Below are positions 34,601 to 46,618 of a stretch of DNA of 64,000 bases, piece by piece. The notes beneath the pieces were generated by a model, which saw only the letters and a list, made by a program, of their open reading frames with translations, did no database searches and had not been told where the DNA came from. How positions within the stretch are numbered: the first letter of the stretch is position 1; every line of letters begins with the position of its first letter. Made by a program: the position numbers and the translations under genes. The DNA lies in contig NC_045131.1 of NCBI RefSeq assembly GCF_007655135.1, positions 15,732,001 to 15,796,000 on the forward strand. The letters are read 5' to 3'. This DNA is from Punica granatum (Eukaryota > Streptophyta > Magnoliopsida > Myrtales > Lythraceae).

Positions 34601-36249
34601 AACAAACAACAAAATATAAATGACCTTTTTTTTTCAATGCAATGTAATCAACATTCCTTCAAAAATCCGAAGAAATGATTATTTCACCAATTCAACAAAT
34701 TTAAATAACCAGAATAAAATGAATATGCATTTTTTGTTGTTTAGATATATCTTATTATATATGTTTAAGATTTTAATTATGTTACATCATATGTTCTATA
34801 TCAATTCAAAAAAAAATGATCACCACTTTACCCCAGACTCATTAAATTTCATTCTATTGATCCACTTCATTCCATTCCATTCAGATCTCGTTTGGTATAT
34901 GGGAATGGAATAGAATAAAATTCTACGTTGTTACTTTTACGAGTTAGAAAAATCAATCCATTTGAAAGATATTTTTCTTTCAACTCGATGATTGAATACT
35001 CTTTCCTTCAAAAAACTAAGGCACATATCCATTCAACTATTTCTACTAAGTTTTATATAATAATATTTTTTATCAGTTTCTTATATCTAAAACTATATCT
35101 ATACAAAATTATATCCTGTAAATAAGTTCCTTTTTTTTTCAAATAAAGAGTTGATACTCTCAAATTCAACTTAAAATTTATTATTTTTCTCAACACAATT
35201 ACCTTTCATTATTTGAAATGTCATTTCATTTCATTCCTCTCCATTCCATTCATGCGTACCAAATGGAACCTTAATTTCATTTCACTGTACTAAACGGGAC
35301 CTCAGTGAATTATGCAGTCTCAAGTTGAGTCTTTTAATATTGAGGCTATCATAAGCAATTCCATCCTGATGTGTGTTTTTTCATTGGTCCCTTCTCTTCT
35401 GCTACTTAAGGATAATGCAGTACATTATCTTCCGTTTGTTGTAATCACAAAATATCCAAAGTTAGTTTGTATTCTATTATTCAGTCACTTAAAATGGGTA
35501 ATTTTGTTATTTTATAAGGCTTCCTTTGTCAAAGTTCAAGGAAAAAGCCCACCAGGCCGAGGCCCACATGTTCCATTATGGGCTACTGGGTTCGGCTGAC
35601 ATTCCTACCGTCCACAGACATTTTTTTTTTTGGCTCCACAAACATTTATTTCATCGAATGCATGTTTCTATTAGTAAAAAATCGTAAACAAAGTAAAAAT
35701 TTATGTCCTAACCTGGACTCGTCTGGAAATCAAGAGCTGCCTCTTATTCAATTTTTATTTCTCTTTAATAGATTCATGACCCTCCATTATAATCGGAAAA
35801 AAAAATAATTGTGGAAAACATTGCTCTTGCAATTTGGGGAGATCAAACATTAAAAATTACTCTCCCTCCTAAAAAGTACACTTTCAGAGACTCAAATTTA
35901 TATTCTCCTCTTTATGAAAGTTAGAGTTACTTATTACTCAACCAACACTTTGTTGGTTCTACATATATTTTAAAGAAAAAATGATAATTGGAATAAGTTA
36001 CACATTTTCTCATTGGTGTATTGCCAAAATGAACCATATAGTTTTATTTTAAAAAAAATGCCCAAATTTCTGAATTACTATGATAACTATTTTTCATTCA
36101 GTTTGTTTGATAAACACAAAAGAAAAAAAACTTTAACTTAATAGATCTAATTTTTTAACTCAAAAGCCATTTAATGATGATTAAGTAGCTAGGGACCTAA
36201 ATAATCATTAAGTACTTAATGATTGAATAGTTCAACTAAAAGCTATCAT
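34601..36249. other. AT-rich spacer with MITE-like and SINE pieces
   Basis: At about 34880-35305 the words CGTTTGGTAT..GGAATGGAAT and (inverted, right side) CCATTCCATTCATGCGTACC plus CTAAACGGGACC suggest an old TIR element, but the arms do not align cleanly. A SINE fragment is listed separately. No gene is recognised; the 95-codon frame at 35312-35599 has no family signature. Confidence 0.4.
35860..35957 (-). mobile_element. SINE family A head fragment
   Basis: The plus-strand text GACTCAAATTTATATTCTCC, then TTACTTATTACTCAACCAAC and ACTTTGTTGGTT, is the same head (read in reverse) as in the 32823-32996 SINE. The tail half is missing or unrecognisable. Confidence 0.55.
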
Positions 36250-36508
36250 TCCGTTTGATTTCATAATTTGATTTTAAAATTTTAACTCTAACTTTAACTC
36301 TACTCACTACATAACAAAAGTCAACAATACAATTATTACTTTTCTATTTTTCTTCAAATTTTTTAACCATTCAATTCAATTTTTAATAATAAATTCTCTC
36401 AACTATTCATTATTTTTTCACATTTTTTTATCATAATTCAACATCACAATCATTACAAATTAATTAAAAAAATTAACTCAACTCAACTCTGAAACCAAAC
36501 ACATTATA
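36250..36508. mobile_element. MITE of the GTTTGGTTTC / AACTCTACTC family
   Basis: Starts CCGTTTGATTTCATAATTTG with TTTTAACTCTAACTTTAACTC inside, and ends AACTCAACTCTGAAACCAAAC, complementary to the start. Related sequences lie at 36.9-37.1, 37.4-37.8, 49.7-50.2 and 62.2-62.55 kb. The target duplication is not clear. Confidence 0.5.
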
Positions 36509-36695
36509 TTATATTTCTCATATTTATAGTGGAGCCCCTCAACTATGCCTAAATTACAAATCGGTCCCATTTTCTCCCACTTGGAGAGAGAGGATACAAG
36601 TCATGAGTTGATCAGGAGAGAAACAAAGTAGCGACAAGGGTGTCGGCGGCCATCACTATCCCCGATGAGGTCAACAACAAAGAGAGAGAGTTGTA

Positions 36696-37790
36696 AGGAG
36701 ATCTCGACGACAGTGGTGGTCGGCGACGAGTCACCGCTGCCGAGATCTTGTGTTCCAAATCTCTCTCTCTCTCTCTCTCTCAGGAAAGAGACAGGGCTTA
36801 TCTCTTTTTACTTGAATTTATTATTTTTAGTATCTAAAAATAATAAAATATAAAAATTTTGGTCAAAATAGAAATAAGCATAATAAATTGCATATTTGAA
36901 TCATTATGTTTGCATTTGGTTTCAAAGTAGAGTTATTACTCTACTTAATTGTACTCTATTTTAAGAAAATGAAGACAAATAGGTGGAAAATTTTATCTTA
37001 AAAAATTGATTTTAATAATTACTGAGAAAAACTATGTTAGAGAATTCATTATTAAATTGGAGAAAAATGTAAAAGTAATGACAGTGTTGTTGAATGAATG
37101 AATGAATATAGTAGAGTTGAATGGAGTAAAATTTTTATTTGAAAAGAAAATAAAGCCTTAAATTTCGGCATTTAATTTTAAGTGCTTAGAGGTTTAGGAA
37201 GATCTCAGCGGCAATAATGGTCAGCGATGAGCCACCGCCACTAAGATTTGATGTTCCAAATCTACTCTCTCTCTCTCTCTTAAAAAAGAGAGAGGGCTAA
37301 TCTCTTTTTTAATTTAATTTTTTAGTAATTCAAAAATAATAAAATATAAAATTATGGGTCAAAATAGAAATAAGCAAAATAAATTGCATATTTGGATCAT
37401 TATGTTTGCATTTGGTTTCGAAATAGAGTTATTACTCTACTTAACTCTACTCTATTTTAAGAAAATGAAGACAAATATGTGGAAAATTTTACTATTAAAA
37501 AATTGATTTTAATAATTATTAAAAAAAAGTATGTGAGATAATTTATTATAAAATTGAAGTAAAAGAAAAAAAAATGAATAGTTGAGAGAATTTAGTATTA
37601 AAATATCAGTTGTAATAATGATTAAGAAAAAGTACGTAAGAGAATTTATTATTAAATTGAAAAAAAAAAGATAAAGAGTAATAACTGTATTGTTGAATTG
37701 AATGAAGAATATAATAGATCTGAGTGGAGTAAAATTTTTATTTGAAAAACAAATAAAGCTTCAAATTTCAACATTTAATTTAAGTGCTTA
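36696..37790. repeat. Tandem duplication of about 500 bp
   Basis: Copy 1 (36696-37195) and copy 2 (37196 to about 37790) share, in order, AGGA(A)GATCTC, a GCGACGAG/GCGATGAG word with CACCGC, GTTCCAAATCT, a CT run (36761-36781 and about 37265-37280), AATAATAAAATATAAAA, GCATTTGGTTTC, GAGTTATTACTCTACTTAA and a shared end TTTAATTT(T)AAGTGCTTA. Copy 2 is about 100 bp longer because of an internal repeat near 37550-37670. Each copy includes a member of the GTTTGGTTTC MITE family. Confidence 0.85.
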
Positions 37791-40700
37791 ATTTTGCATT
37801 GAAACAAACAACATGCTTACATTTGCACTGACATAAATCCACATTGTCATATATGCACCATTCGTAATTCAGTAAATGGGACAAACACTTGCATCCTCTC
37901 TAATAATTAAATTGTAGATTTAGTCAGTTAAATATGTAGGAGACAGCCTAACAGCACCCTCTTGATGTCCCAACATGATCCCATATAAAACGAAAAGGAA
38001 AGTGATTGATGAATACTGCCATATGACTTACATAGGAAAATTAATGAATTTTCTAGGAATGAACTGTCACTAGAAAGATGGATGCAACTGATAGAGCTGT
38101 CAAATTATGAAATCATGAATAGATCCAGCGAATTCTTCCATTTGTCCAATACAATGCAACCCACTCTCATTAATCCTAGTCCACTTTTTTCCCTTTTCCT
38201 TTCTATCCTTTAATAATTTTTCGAGATCATCTTATACCATTGTATATTGTGAGAAAGTGGCCGTCTCGTCAATTATTTATATTCCAAGAGAAGTGTAATT
38301 TCAAATCTTCTTCTTTCCTTCCTATACGACAAGGTTAAATGTAAAGTAGGAGATAATTATGATAAGATGCCACTCATAAAAACGCGTTTTGGAAGCCGTC
38401 TTTAGTTAGTAATTTATCCAAGCATAGGAACACTAATAAGACACACCACAGGAGTACTTTGTCTGTGCACCCGTCAGCAAATGCCAAAATGAAGTCTAAT
38501 ATAGCCATGAGATGAATGTGCAATGTCGAATTTATCCTCCGTATGGATGGAGGGAAACGGATTATCCCTCCCTTTCCTTTTCCTCCATTTTCGTCCTATC
38601 CAATCACACTGTAAATGGCTAGTCTTAAAAAGTTCAAATACGAGTGAAATGACTAGAGTAAACAAAAGGTGAAATATTGAGAAAAAACATGGTGAAAATT
38701 GATGCAAAATGAACATTGTCATTTTTAGCATGGATATAGGACCGCAAGGATGCATTTCGACCCTTCAAATATTTGGATTTGATAGTTACGCTTCAAGAAA
38801 GACGAATAATATTGTAGAATCCAATTTTCACAAAATTTTGAAACCATCCATCTTGTTTTGCAACAATTGAAATGCGGGAAATTTTCATGAAATTTTTTTA
38901 AATTACGTGATAAATCTGAAAATTTCATTAAATTACGTGGTATATTTAAAATTTTTACAAAACCACGTGATAAAGATGATAAATTAAACCGTGTGTTAAG
39001 CAATCCATGTTAACTCTCCATGTTGACCTGCCACATCATCATTTTACAGCAAACCCAAAAAATGTAATGGTTAAGAAAGATTTGGAACCAATGTTAAACC
39101 TCATGATTTTATGGTGCTTCGCACACGCTAGATCTGGATTACGCAACCAAGAGATCTTACATGATCTTTGCCCATACATTAATAAACGTCAATTTATTAA
39201 TTAATTTTATACAAGTACATTAAAACTGACTATTAAGTCTACGTGAATATGATTTGATTACAATTCCTATTTTTATCTACACTTGATAGATATGAACATC
39301 AGTTTCTTAATCCAATCAAATAGTTCAGTCTATCTTAATAACGGTGGGCATATCTTCGTTTATGAAAATAATAGAAAATAATTTAACAGATTATTCATTT
39401 AGTAAATCTAATAAAAATGAATATTTTTCTATTTTAATTTACTTAAAGAAACTTGGATATTCGCCATCTTTAGGTTTTTAAATATATTTAACTGGATACA
39501 ACATTTATATTTATATTAAATCATGCATTAACTTTTGTTTAAACAGATATCAGATTTAATAGTATTCCAATACAATCTACATTTACAACGGACATGCCAT
39601 AATATTTCTTTGTTTCGTAAGATAAGTTTTCAAGAGAAAATAGCGATAAGTTCAACAATCAGAATAATTGCACTTTCTGGGGATTGCGTTTGATCTTTCT
39701 TGTCATTCTTCCTAAAGTAATTTAATTTGTAATAATTCTACTTACATATCGTCAAAATGCTAAAAAGTCTCTAGGGTCTATTTAAAGATTATATATTTAT
39801 AAAGTTAACAGAATAAAAATTTATTTTATATTCTTAAGGCATTAGTATGATCTACAATTTTTTAATAATTGATAAAAAGATAATTATTTTTTTGCAGAAG
39901 ATTAAATAAATTAAGTATTTTAGAGCTTAATTTCATTATCTTTTTAATTAATGTTCAGTATATTCTGGACGCTGATAAATTACAATCTCTTTAAAAATCT
40001 TTAAACAAAATTTATCCTTACACATATTTATATAAATGATTATTGACATTATTGATATTATATTGGTTCTTTGTCAATATACCTAGCTACTGTCTTCGCT
40101 ATTTAGTATCTTTCTATGTTGTTTTATTTATTTATATTCTCGACAAAAGACAAGCTCTCACGGGCAATGCCCTCTAGCATATAAGTTATATATATGGACA
40201 AATATTATATAGTGCGGTAGAGAGAGAAGACATGATGACCCGAGAGTCGAACTCAAGAGAACATAAATTATATTGATTGAAAAGAATGACTCAAGAAATT
40301 ACAAATGGTCGACTTAGGTTATTTAAACTAATGTGGAAAAAATAATGAAACATAAACGTCCAAAAATGCATCCAAATTTCTTGAATATAAACTAACAAAT
40401 TAATATATTTGATATTTAATAGATTATTTTCTAATAATAACAATATATAAAATAGGGTAAAATGTAATGATCTCCCTTGATATTTGTGGAAATGGTACTT
40501 AGCACCGTTTATTCACTATTTTGCAATTGATTGGTTTGATCATATCCTTATTTTTTGCAAAAATAACAATTTAATTCACTATTTTGGATTTTTTTTCTTA
40601 ACACCAAACAATTATTTATTACTGAATAAGGTAACCACTTTACATAAAAAAAATTATCTAAGATCCTTCATATAGAATAAATATTTTCTTTAATTTGAGA

Positions 40701-41247
40701 AATAAAAAAGAATAAGAAATTAATATACAAAAAAAAATTGAAAGCATTTAACAAAGGAGAATTAAAGAGAGGAAAGGGCGGCAATGGTCCTTTGCCAGAC
40801 ACACAACCCTAAGTGGCGTTGTCGGAGGGCACTGAATACCTCGCCTGGTGCGGCAGTTGCTCAACCCATCTCTTTCTTTGAGGGGAGAGGGGAATAGAGT
40901 AAGAAAGGGCGGTGGTGGTCCATATTTGGCCATCACCGCCCTTCCCAAGCAAGGTCATTGATGGCTTTCGAAATCAACTACTTTTGTTTGGGATGATGAT
41001 GTCAACAGCGAGCCATCATTGTCCCTCTCTCTTCTAAGAGAGAGAAAAAAGGGCACTGGTGGCCCTTAGCCACCATTTACTCAACTATCGCTGTCAAGAC
41101 TTTTCTTCTCTCTTCAACCTTTTTTATATTTTTGTTTATTTTTTAATTTTTTATTTCTCAAATTAAAAAATATATATTTTAAAAACTAAGAAAGGCCTTA
41201 CACAAAAATTTTCTATAAAGTTGTAAATCTATTGACTAATAAATAAT
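37791..41247. other. Spacer without gene
   Basis: No coding region is recognised. At 38880-39040 the phrase AAATTACGTGGTAT recurs three times next to CCACATCATC, resembling one arm of a long-TIR MITE. At 40770-41100 there is a GC-richer patch with a 14-bp-stem hairpin (AAGGGCGGTGGTGG against CCATCACCGCCCTT, 40905-40945). The rest is AT-rich. Confidence 0.5.
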
Positions 41248-41262
41248 TGTATGGTCATAATC

Positions 41263-41470
41263 CAATAGGCTTGGCCTAGTGATTAAAGCCTGTAACGACC
41301 AAGGAGAAGTCCTATGTTCAAATCATATCACAAACGTCATGCAGGAGAATACTCTCTATTGGGCTACCTACACAACTGTGGTCAGACTTACCTGTCATGT
41401 AGGCTTGCAGGGTGTTTACGTGGACCGTGAGATTATTCGCCCAGACATCCTCATTATCCAAAAAAAATAA
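41263..41470 (+). mobile_element. SINE family C
   Basis: The A box is TGGCCTAGTGATTAAAG (41272-41288) and the B box ATGTTCAAATC, at the spacing expected for tRNA-type internal promoters. The 3' body includes ACAACTGTGGTCAGACTTACC and GGTGTTTACGTGGACCGTG and ends in a poly-A tail. It is flanked by an imperfect 15-bp duplication, TTGTATGGTCATAAT (41248-41262) and TAGTACGGTCTTAAT (41471-41485), 12 of 15 matching. Confidence 0.8.
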
Positions 41471-41485
41471 TAGTACGGTCTTAAT

Positions 41486-42417
41486 TAAGAAGAAAGGAAT
41501 TAAAAAATTACGACCTCAATTGTTATTTTTGCAAAAAATAAAGACTTCGCTGAACCGATCAACTGGGATTAAGTGCATATTTTTAAAAAAATAAATGGGA
41601 TTCAGTGTCATTTCTCTAAGTCTTAAGCGAGGTCTTTGCTTTATTCTATAAAATATCCAACACATATGTTTATGAACTTTCAAAACAACCTTCTGCTACT
41701 CATATGGAAGTTCACAGTTCGCACTTAATAGTCGATTCTTTGAAATTGTAAGAAACCCGGAAATTCATCGATGGATAACACATTAGGCGCCTTTTTGGGG
41801 AACAAAAAAAGAGAAAATTCTATTAAGTGATTTACAAATGACTGAGGCTATTTTTGCCCACTAGTTGGTTAATACACTTCAAGATCTATTGGTCATACCA
41901 AGTTCCTCTCGATTACTTATTTATATTATTAACAATATGCATAGACCACAGGTCACTCTCAAGCCAAGTCTATCTTTTCCTTTTTTTTATTCAGGCTCAC
42001 ATTTTACCATTTATAAGAACTTTTATCGTTTGTATCTCAAATAACTACAATATTTAAAAAGTAATTGTTGTATAATATATTCAAAATTTTCAAATGCCCT
42101 TCGTTTAGTATTTGATTGATGATTGATTGCTCCTTTGAATCTCGAAGCCAATCTTTCTTTTTTAAAAGAATAATCAAATAATCATACTCAAATAAACTTA
42201 ATTAAAGGCAAAAATAAGCCCCTATAAATTATTAAAATAAAAGCTTAAATTCTAGCCACCAGATGTAAAAATGCTATCAAGTCATTTACTGCAAGATTGA
42301 TGGTCATAATAGCCAAAATTGCTCTTCTGGAGTCGAAATTATTATATCAACTCTGAAGACAAACGTCATTGACGTGTATAAAATCAATACCATCGATCTT
42401 AACAAGTCAACCAATTC
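41486..42417. other. AT-rich spacer
   Basis: No gene or repeat terminus recognised. Confidence 0.55.
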
Positions 42418-42426
42418 AAAGAAGAA

Positions 42427-42593
42427 AGATTTTTTTTTTTCAGTTACAATGGAGGCTCATGGACCTAGTACATTAAAATAGAAATCATAAATATCTAAAA
42501 AAGGGGTATGGGTAGTCTCACTGGGTATCGAACCTGAGACCTCTTAGTCATCAGGCGAGAGGTGTATCACTGTGCTATTCCCTCTCTTGATTT
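42427..42593 (-). mobile_element. SINE family B
   Basis: On the minus strand: AATAGCACAGTGATACACC (A box), CTGATGACTAAGAGGTC, B box GGTTCGATACC, then a body ending CCTCCATTGTAACTG and a poly-A tail (T run at 42430-42440 on plus). The target duplication AAAGAAGAA lies at 42418-42426 and 42594-42602. Confidence 0.82.
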
Positions 42594-42828
42594 AAAGAAG
42601 AAGACTTTGTCTATGCTTAAACAATGTTTATTACATTGATACTTTTTTTATGGAATTTATTACTCATGTAATGGCATTAATGTTTTTTTTTCCTTTTACA
42701 ATACTCCCTATGTAAAAGATAGTTCGAAGTATGTGATCCGATTATGGAAGCTCTCGGATGGCTATATGGATTTTATGGTCTGCTCTTTCCTTTTTCTCTT
42801 TTTATCTGACTTTTTACAATTTTTTACT

Positions 42829-42985
42829 TTTTTTTAATTACAATAAATGCCCATGAACCAAGTTCGATAAAATAGATATCCTAATAATGAATAAAGGTAA
42901 ACAAGTAGTACCACCAAGTCTCAAACTTAGAACTCTTGGTAATCAGGCGCTGGCACGCGTCACTGAGCTACACCCTCTTTCATTA
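42829..42985 (-). mobile_element. SINE family B
   Basis: On the minus strand: GTGTAGCTCAGTGACGCGTG (A box), CTGATTACCAAGAGTTC, B box-like AGTTTGAGACTT, then a body ending ATTTATTGTAATT and poly-A. A possible target duplication is AATTTTTTAC (42819-42828) against AATTTTTTGC (42986-42995). It lies about 240 bp from another copy in the same orientation. Confidence 0.75.
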
Positions 42986-43344
42986 AATTTTTTGCTATTC
43001 TTTTCATATTTAGCCTTTGTTTGGGAGTGTTGTCGCTCATGGATAAGCAATGAAATAAAATTACTGAAAAATACGTGTTGATTCTAGAATAAGTTGAAGT
43101 GTTTGGAGGAAACTAATTTAAAACAGCTGAAAGTAGAAAAAGTAATTATTAATACTTGAAACAAAATAAGCAGAATGAGATCTCATTAGCACTTATTACC
43201 TTCATTGAGGAAATCACATTTGCAACTGCAATTTTGACCCAAATCATGGTTCGAAAAACTCTCACCAAACACCAAATCTGCTTAAAATTATAAAGAAAAG
43301 TGATTATGAAACATCTCACCGCACTCACAAATGAACTCTTAGTT

Positions 43345-44207
43345 GAGAAAAATATATATCATAGTATAACATTTTCCTTTGTGTCAATTATCTTACAATA
43401 TTTCAAAATTACACTATACAACACAACGTTTAAGGTATAGTGTCAGTTATGGTTTGACGTCAAATTTTTCATGAAAAGCAAACGGAAGGTTGGCGGGTTA
43501 CACATGTACATGAAAGTGGACCTAGACTCTTGCCACTTGTGAAATAACCCATATTTCGACCCGTCCGGTACCCTTCGACCTACCCGACTCCCCAACCATC
43601 AATACCCAAATCTTATTATCGCCTCTTCACACTTCTCCCACCATTGCAGCCCCAAATTTATCGTCAGTTCAACGCTTTGCCCTTTCTCCCATTCTTCACC
43701 CATGGCATTGCCAGTCTCTCTCTTCACACTTGTCCCTCTTTTGTTCCCATATAAGAAAATAAATTAAGGTTTGCATTTCATTTAACAGGTATGAGCTTCC
43801 CATTTTTTTTCTAATAATTTTTCATCCCTTGTTCACTATATGAACTGTAATAAGTTTTATATGTGATTTTTTTTCATTATATTGATGGTGTGATTTTTTT
43901 CAAAAGGAGCTATTTTGTATGTGAAGAGGTGGGAATAGGTTTTGGGTATTGATGGTGAGGGAGTCAGGCATGTAAAAGGCCACTGGCGGGTCGGAATATG
44001 AGTTATTTAGCATGTGGTAAGAGTTTGGACCCATTATTCATTCACAGGTGCGTCACATTAGCCATTCGTTTAATTTTCATGGAAAATTTGATATCATGCC
44101 ATAATTGACATTACACTGTAAGCGATGTATTATATAATGTAATTTTAAAATGTTGTAATAAAATTTATACAAAAACAAAATGTTGTGTTGTGACATATAT
44201 TTTTCCC
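43345..44207. mobile_element. Long-TIR element, about 863 bp
   Basis: Arms of roughly 200-280 bp are inverted copies at both ends. Outer tips are GAGAAAAATATATATC and (reverse complement) GGGAAAAATATATGTC. Further inside, GTCAGTTATGG pairs with GTCAATTATGG, and CATATTTCGACCCG pairs with CATATTCCGACCCG. The centre is T-rich. The flanking 9-mers do not match well, so the target duplication is lost or the tips are slightly misplaced. There is no transposase. Confidence 0.65.
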
Positions 44208-44596
44208 TATTTAATATATGTTTCGTTGTAAATCTTTTATTGATAATTTTTTTGATAATTATATATTAGATATCAGTTGCCTTTATTATAATAGACTTAT
44301 ATATTTGTGTCCCTGCGGTCAAGCTTCACATTCAAACTTTTTTATTTTCATTTGGTTTCATAATCTTTTAATCTATGAATTGTTAGTTTAAATAATACTC
44401 ATGATTTCCAATCCATAAAATGAGTATGCACTAACTTACTCGATTTATATGAAAATTTCATGTACTACTGTGTCCACAATAAATTTAATTTAACCCGGAA
44501 AATCTGTTTATTATATAATTTCTTTTCAATGTTTATAGTCATATTATAAAGCATCAAAATAAGCCAGGAGTAATATGATAGCTATGAGATGAGATA
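44208..44596. other. AT-rich spacer
   Basis: Nothing recognised. Confidence 0.5.
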
Positions 44597-44700
44597 TAGA
44601 TACATTTTTTTTTCTGTGAACCATAGTATTCGGAAGACCAATGAACCCCGACTAACCCAGTCGATCTAGGTCGGCCCATTAAGGGGTAAATACATAGTAT
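44597..44700 (-). mobile_element. SINE family A 3' fragment
   Basis: T run (the SINE tail in reverse), then ATTCGGAAGACCAATGA, CCCCGACTAACCCAGTCG and GGTCGGCCCATTAAGGGG, the body of family A as in the 71-265 copy. The promoter half is absent. Confidence 0.6.
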
Positions 44701-44944
44701 GCAATTTAATTACCACATGATAATAAATTAGGAAATGAAATGGATAAATTCCTATAAAAAAAAAGATAAATTTGGGAGATAATTTATGGTTTATTCATAT
44801 TTATTAAAGCTATAAATTTGAAATATAGGATAATTTAGTACAACCAATAACAATTGGAGTATATATTAGCCAAATAGGAGGTGGAAATAGCCCTAACCTT
44901 TTCTAATAACTCAAGTAAAATGTAGAAAATATGAGGAAGAATGT

Positions 44945-45092
44945 AGTTTGGTGGTGCACATTAGCACCTGATAACCAAGAAATTTTCGGTCATTTCATAG
45001 TGGGACTACTTGTGCGACTGTGCTCCTCTATTAACTGTTAAGATTTGTATTTCAATATATTAGACCTACTGTCCTCCATTGTAATAAAAAAA
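44945..45092 (+). mobile_element. SINE family B, degenerate
   Basis: Plus strand: TTGGTGGTGCACATTAGC, CACCTGATAACCAAGAAAT, a decayed B box, GTGGGACTACTTGTG, and an end CCTCCATTGTAATAAAAAAA matching the 3' end of the 42427-42593 copy. No target duplication is found. Confidence 0.55.
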
Positions 45093-46040
45093 TTTATAAA
45101 AAGTGAAAGTAAGTTACTTGGTCAAGTAATTTCTCTGAAAAATTATTAAGTAATTCATTCGAATGTACCGTAACTTCACTTTGCAACAATACCTATTTGT
45201 CGTGAACTAACCTCGCCTAGCTCCTTTCCAGGTCAATGTTGTTCAAAAAATATTGATTGAGGGGGAGTTTGGTTCGAGTATTGAATTACTATGGAATTTT
45301 TTTTCCAAGTTAAAAATTGAACCGCGATATTGTTGTGCTTTTATGGGAAATGTGGGTAATAATATAATATATGATTTATTTTCATAGAGATGATTATGGG
45401 TTCCACGACAATAATCTCTGTTGTAATCTAACAATTATACTTGTTTTGAATGCAAAGTTTTTCCGACTACGACTGTAAAGTTCTAAATCGACCAAATGAT
45501 TACAATAGTCAACTTTTACGATTTCTATAAACAAACGCAGTAAAATACTATGTAAAGTTCGAACTTTATATAGAAACAAATGCCTCCTGAGTATTACTTA
45601 TCTAGTTAGCTGAGCAACACTCAATCGGAATTTTTGAAAATGGAAATTTGGTCTCACAGTGATCCGATAATTTTCCACTTCTAAATATTTTAATTGGTTT
45701 TTATTCATTCATAATAAATTAATAATACTGACCGAATATTTTTCCGGTGTTGGTTTAATTGTTTGGACACATCCGAGGGGAGTTGAAATTTCATGGGGAC
45801 AATGAGTACGTAATATTAAAAGTTGTCATCATGAAGAAAAAAGAGCAAAGGGACAGGGCCGGCTCTGAGAATGCCTCCGCCCAGCAAATGCCAAAGGTGT
45901 CTCTCCACCCCGAAATTTCCAATTACGCCTCTCCTTCTCGTCACTTTCTCCCCAGCATACATCTGGAGACCCACCCACTGTCAAATCCTGGCTGTACTTA
46001 GGGAGATTCTTCTTCATTCACCACCCAAAAAACCTAAGAC
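45093..46040. other. Upstream region of the zinc-finger gene
   Basis: No separate gene is seen; the 80-codon frame at 45759-46001 lacks any family signature and probably reads upstream DNA. Composition becomes less AT-rich from about 45840 towards the gene. Confidence 0.5.
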
Positions 46041-46050
46041 ATATATAAAT
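46041..46050 (+). promoter_or_regulatory. Possible TATA box
   Basis: ATATATAAAT lies 38-47 bp upstream of the zinc-finger ATG. If this is the active TATA box the 5' leader would be very short, so a promoter further upstream is equally possible. Confidence 0.35.
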
Positions 46051-46087
46051 CCCTTAGCGGAAAGCACAGGGATATAACTTTTTCGCA

Positions 46088-46618
46088 ATGGAATCCCGGA
46101 GACACGATCTGTCGGAGGCTTCGAGTGACGAGAACGATCCTAGTTTCAAGTGTGCTGATGAGACGACAGTCCTGGGGATGTCCAAGCGATCGTACGAGTG
46201 TGTTTTTTGCAAGCAGGGGTTCACAAATGCTCAGGCCTTGGGTGGTCACATGAACATACACCGGAAGGATCGGGCTAGGGCAAAGCAGGTGGTCGCCGGT
46301 CCGAGCGCCCAGCCGCCCAAGCACTACCCCATTTGGGAGTCTCCGAGGGGCTACGGCTACCCCTGTGATGATTCCTCATATGTGTCGGGGTTGGGATTTA
46401 ATCATCAACCCTCGGCTGATGAAAATTATTTCAACTACCAGGACATGCCGAGGGCTGGGTATTCAGGACAGACGAACGATGAAGTTTCGTATGCAAACTT
46501 GAGCTTGCGAATCGAGCTGTCACAAGTAGAGGAGATGAGGAGTACTACGAGAGGGGAGAATGATGAGATTGATCTCGAGCTCCGACTTGGTCAATATGGT
46601 CGCTCATGCGAATCATAA
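46088..46618 (+). CDS. C2H2 zinc-finger repressor, TAC1/SUPERMAN type
   Basis: A single uninterrupted frame of 176 residues. One C2H2 finger spans residues 36-58 (zinc ligands C38, C41, H54, H58) and contains QALGGH (49-54), the DNA-recognition signature of plant Q-type fingers, followed by basic RKDRARAK (59-66). The C-terminus has DLELRL (162-167), an LxLxL EAR motif that recruits TOPLESS-type co-repressors. A single finger near the N-terminus plus a terminal DLELRLGQ is the layout of TAC1, SUPERMAN and related regulators; the [20 protein letters not shown] stretch is closest in my reading to TAC1-like proteins. The middle is Tyr/Ser/Pro-rich without a fold I recognise. The first in-frame ATG is used, and the gene appears intronless as usual for the family. 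It is expected to be a nuclear transcriptional repressor; its targets cannot be read from sequence. Confidence 0.9.
   Translation: MESRRHDLSEASSDENDPSFKCADETTVLGMSKRSYECVFCKQGFTNAQALGGHMNIHRKDRARAKQVVAGPSAQPPKHYPIWESPRGYGYPCDDSSYVSGLGFNHQPSADENYFNYQDMPRAGYSGQTNDEVSYANLSLRIELSQVEEMRSTTRGENDEIDLELRLGQYGRSCES

Noticed and set aside
41263..43000. tRNA genes suggested by A and B box words
   Set aside because: The boxes are followed by tRNA-unrelated bodies, A tails and target duplications, so they are SINEs.
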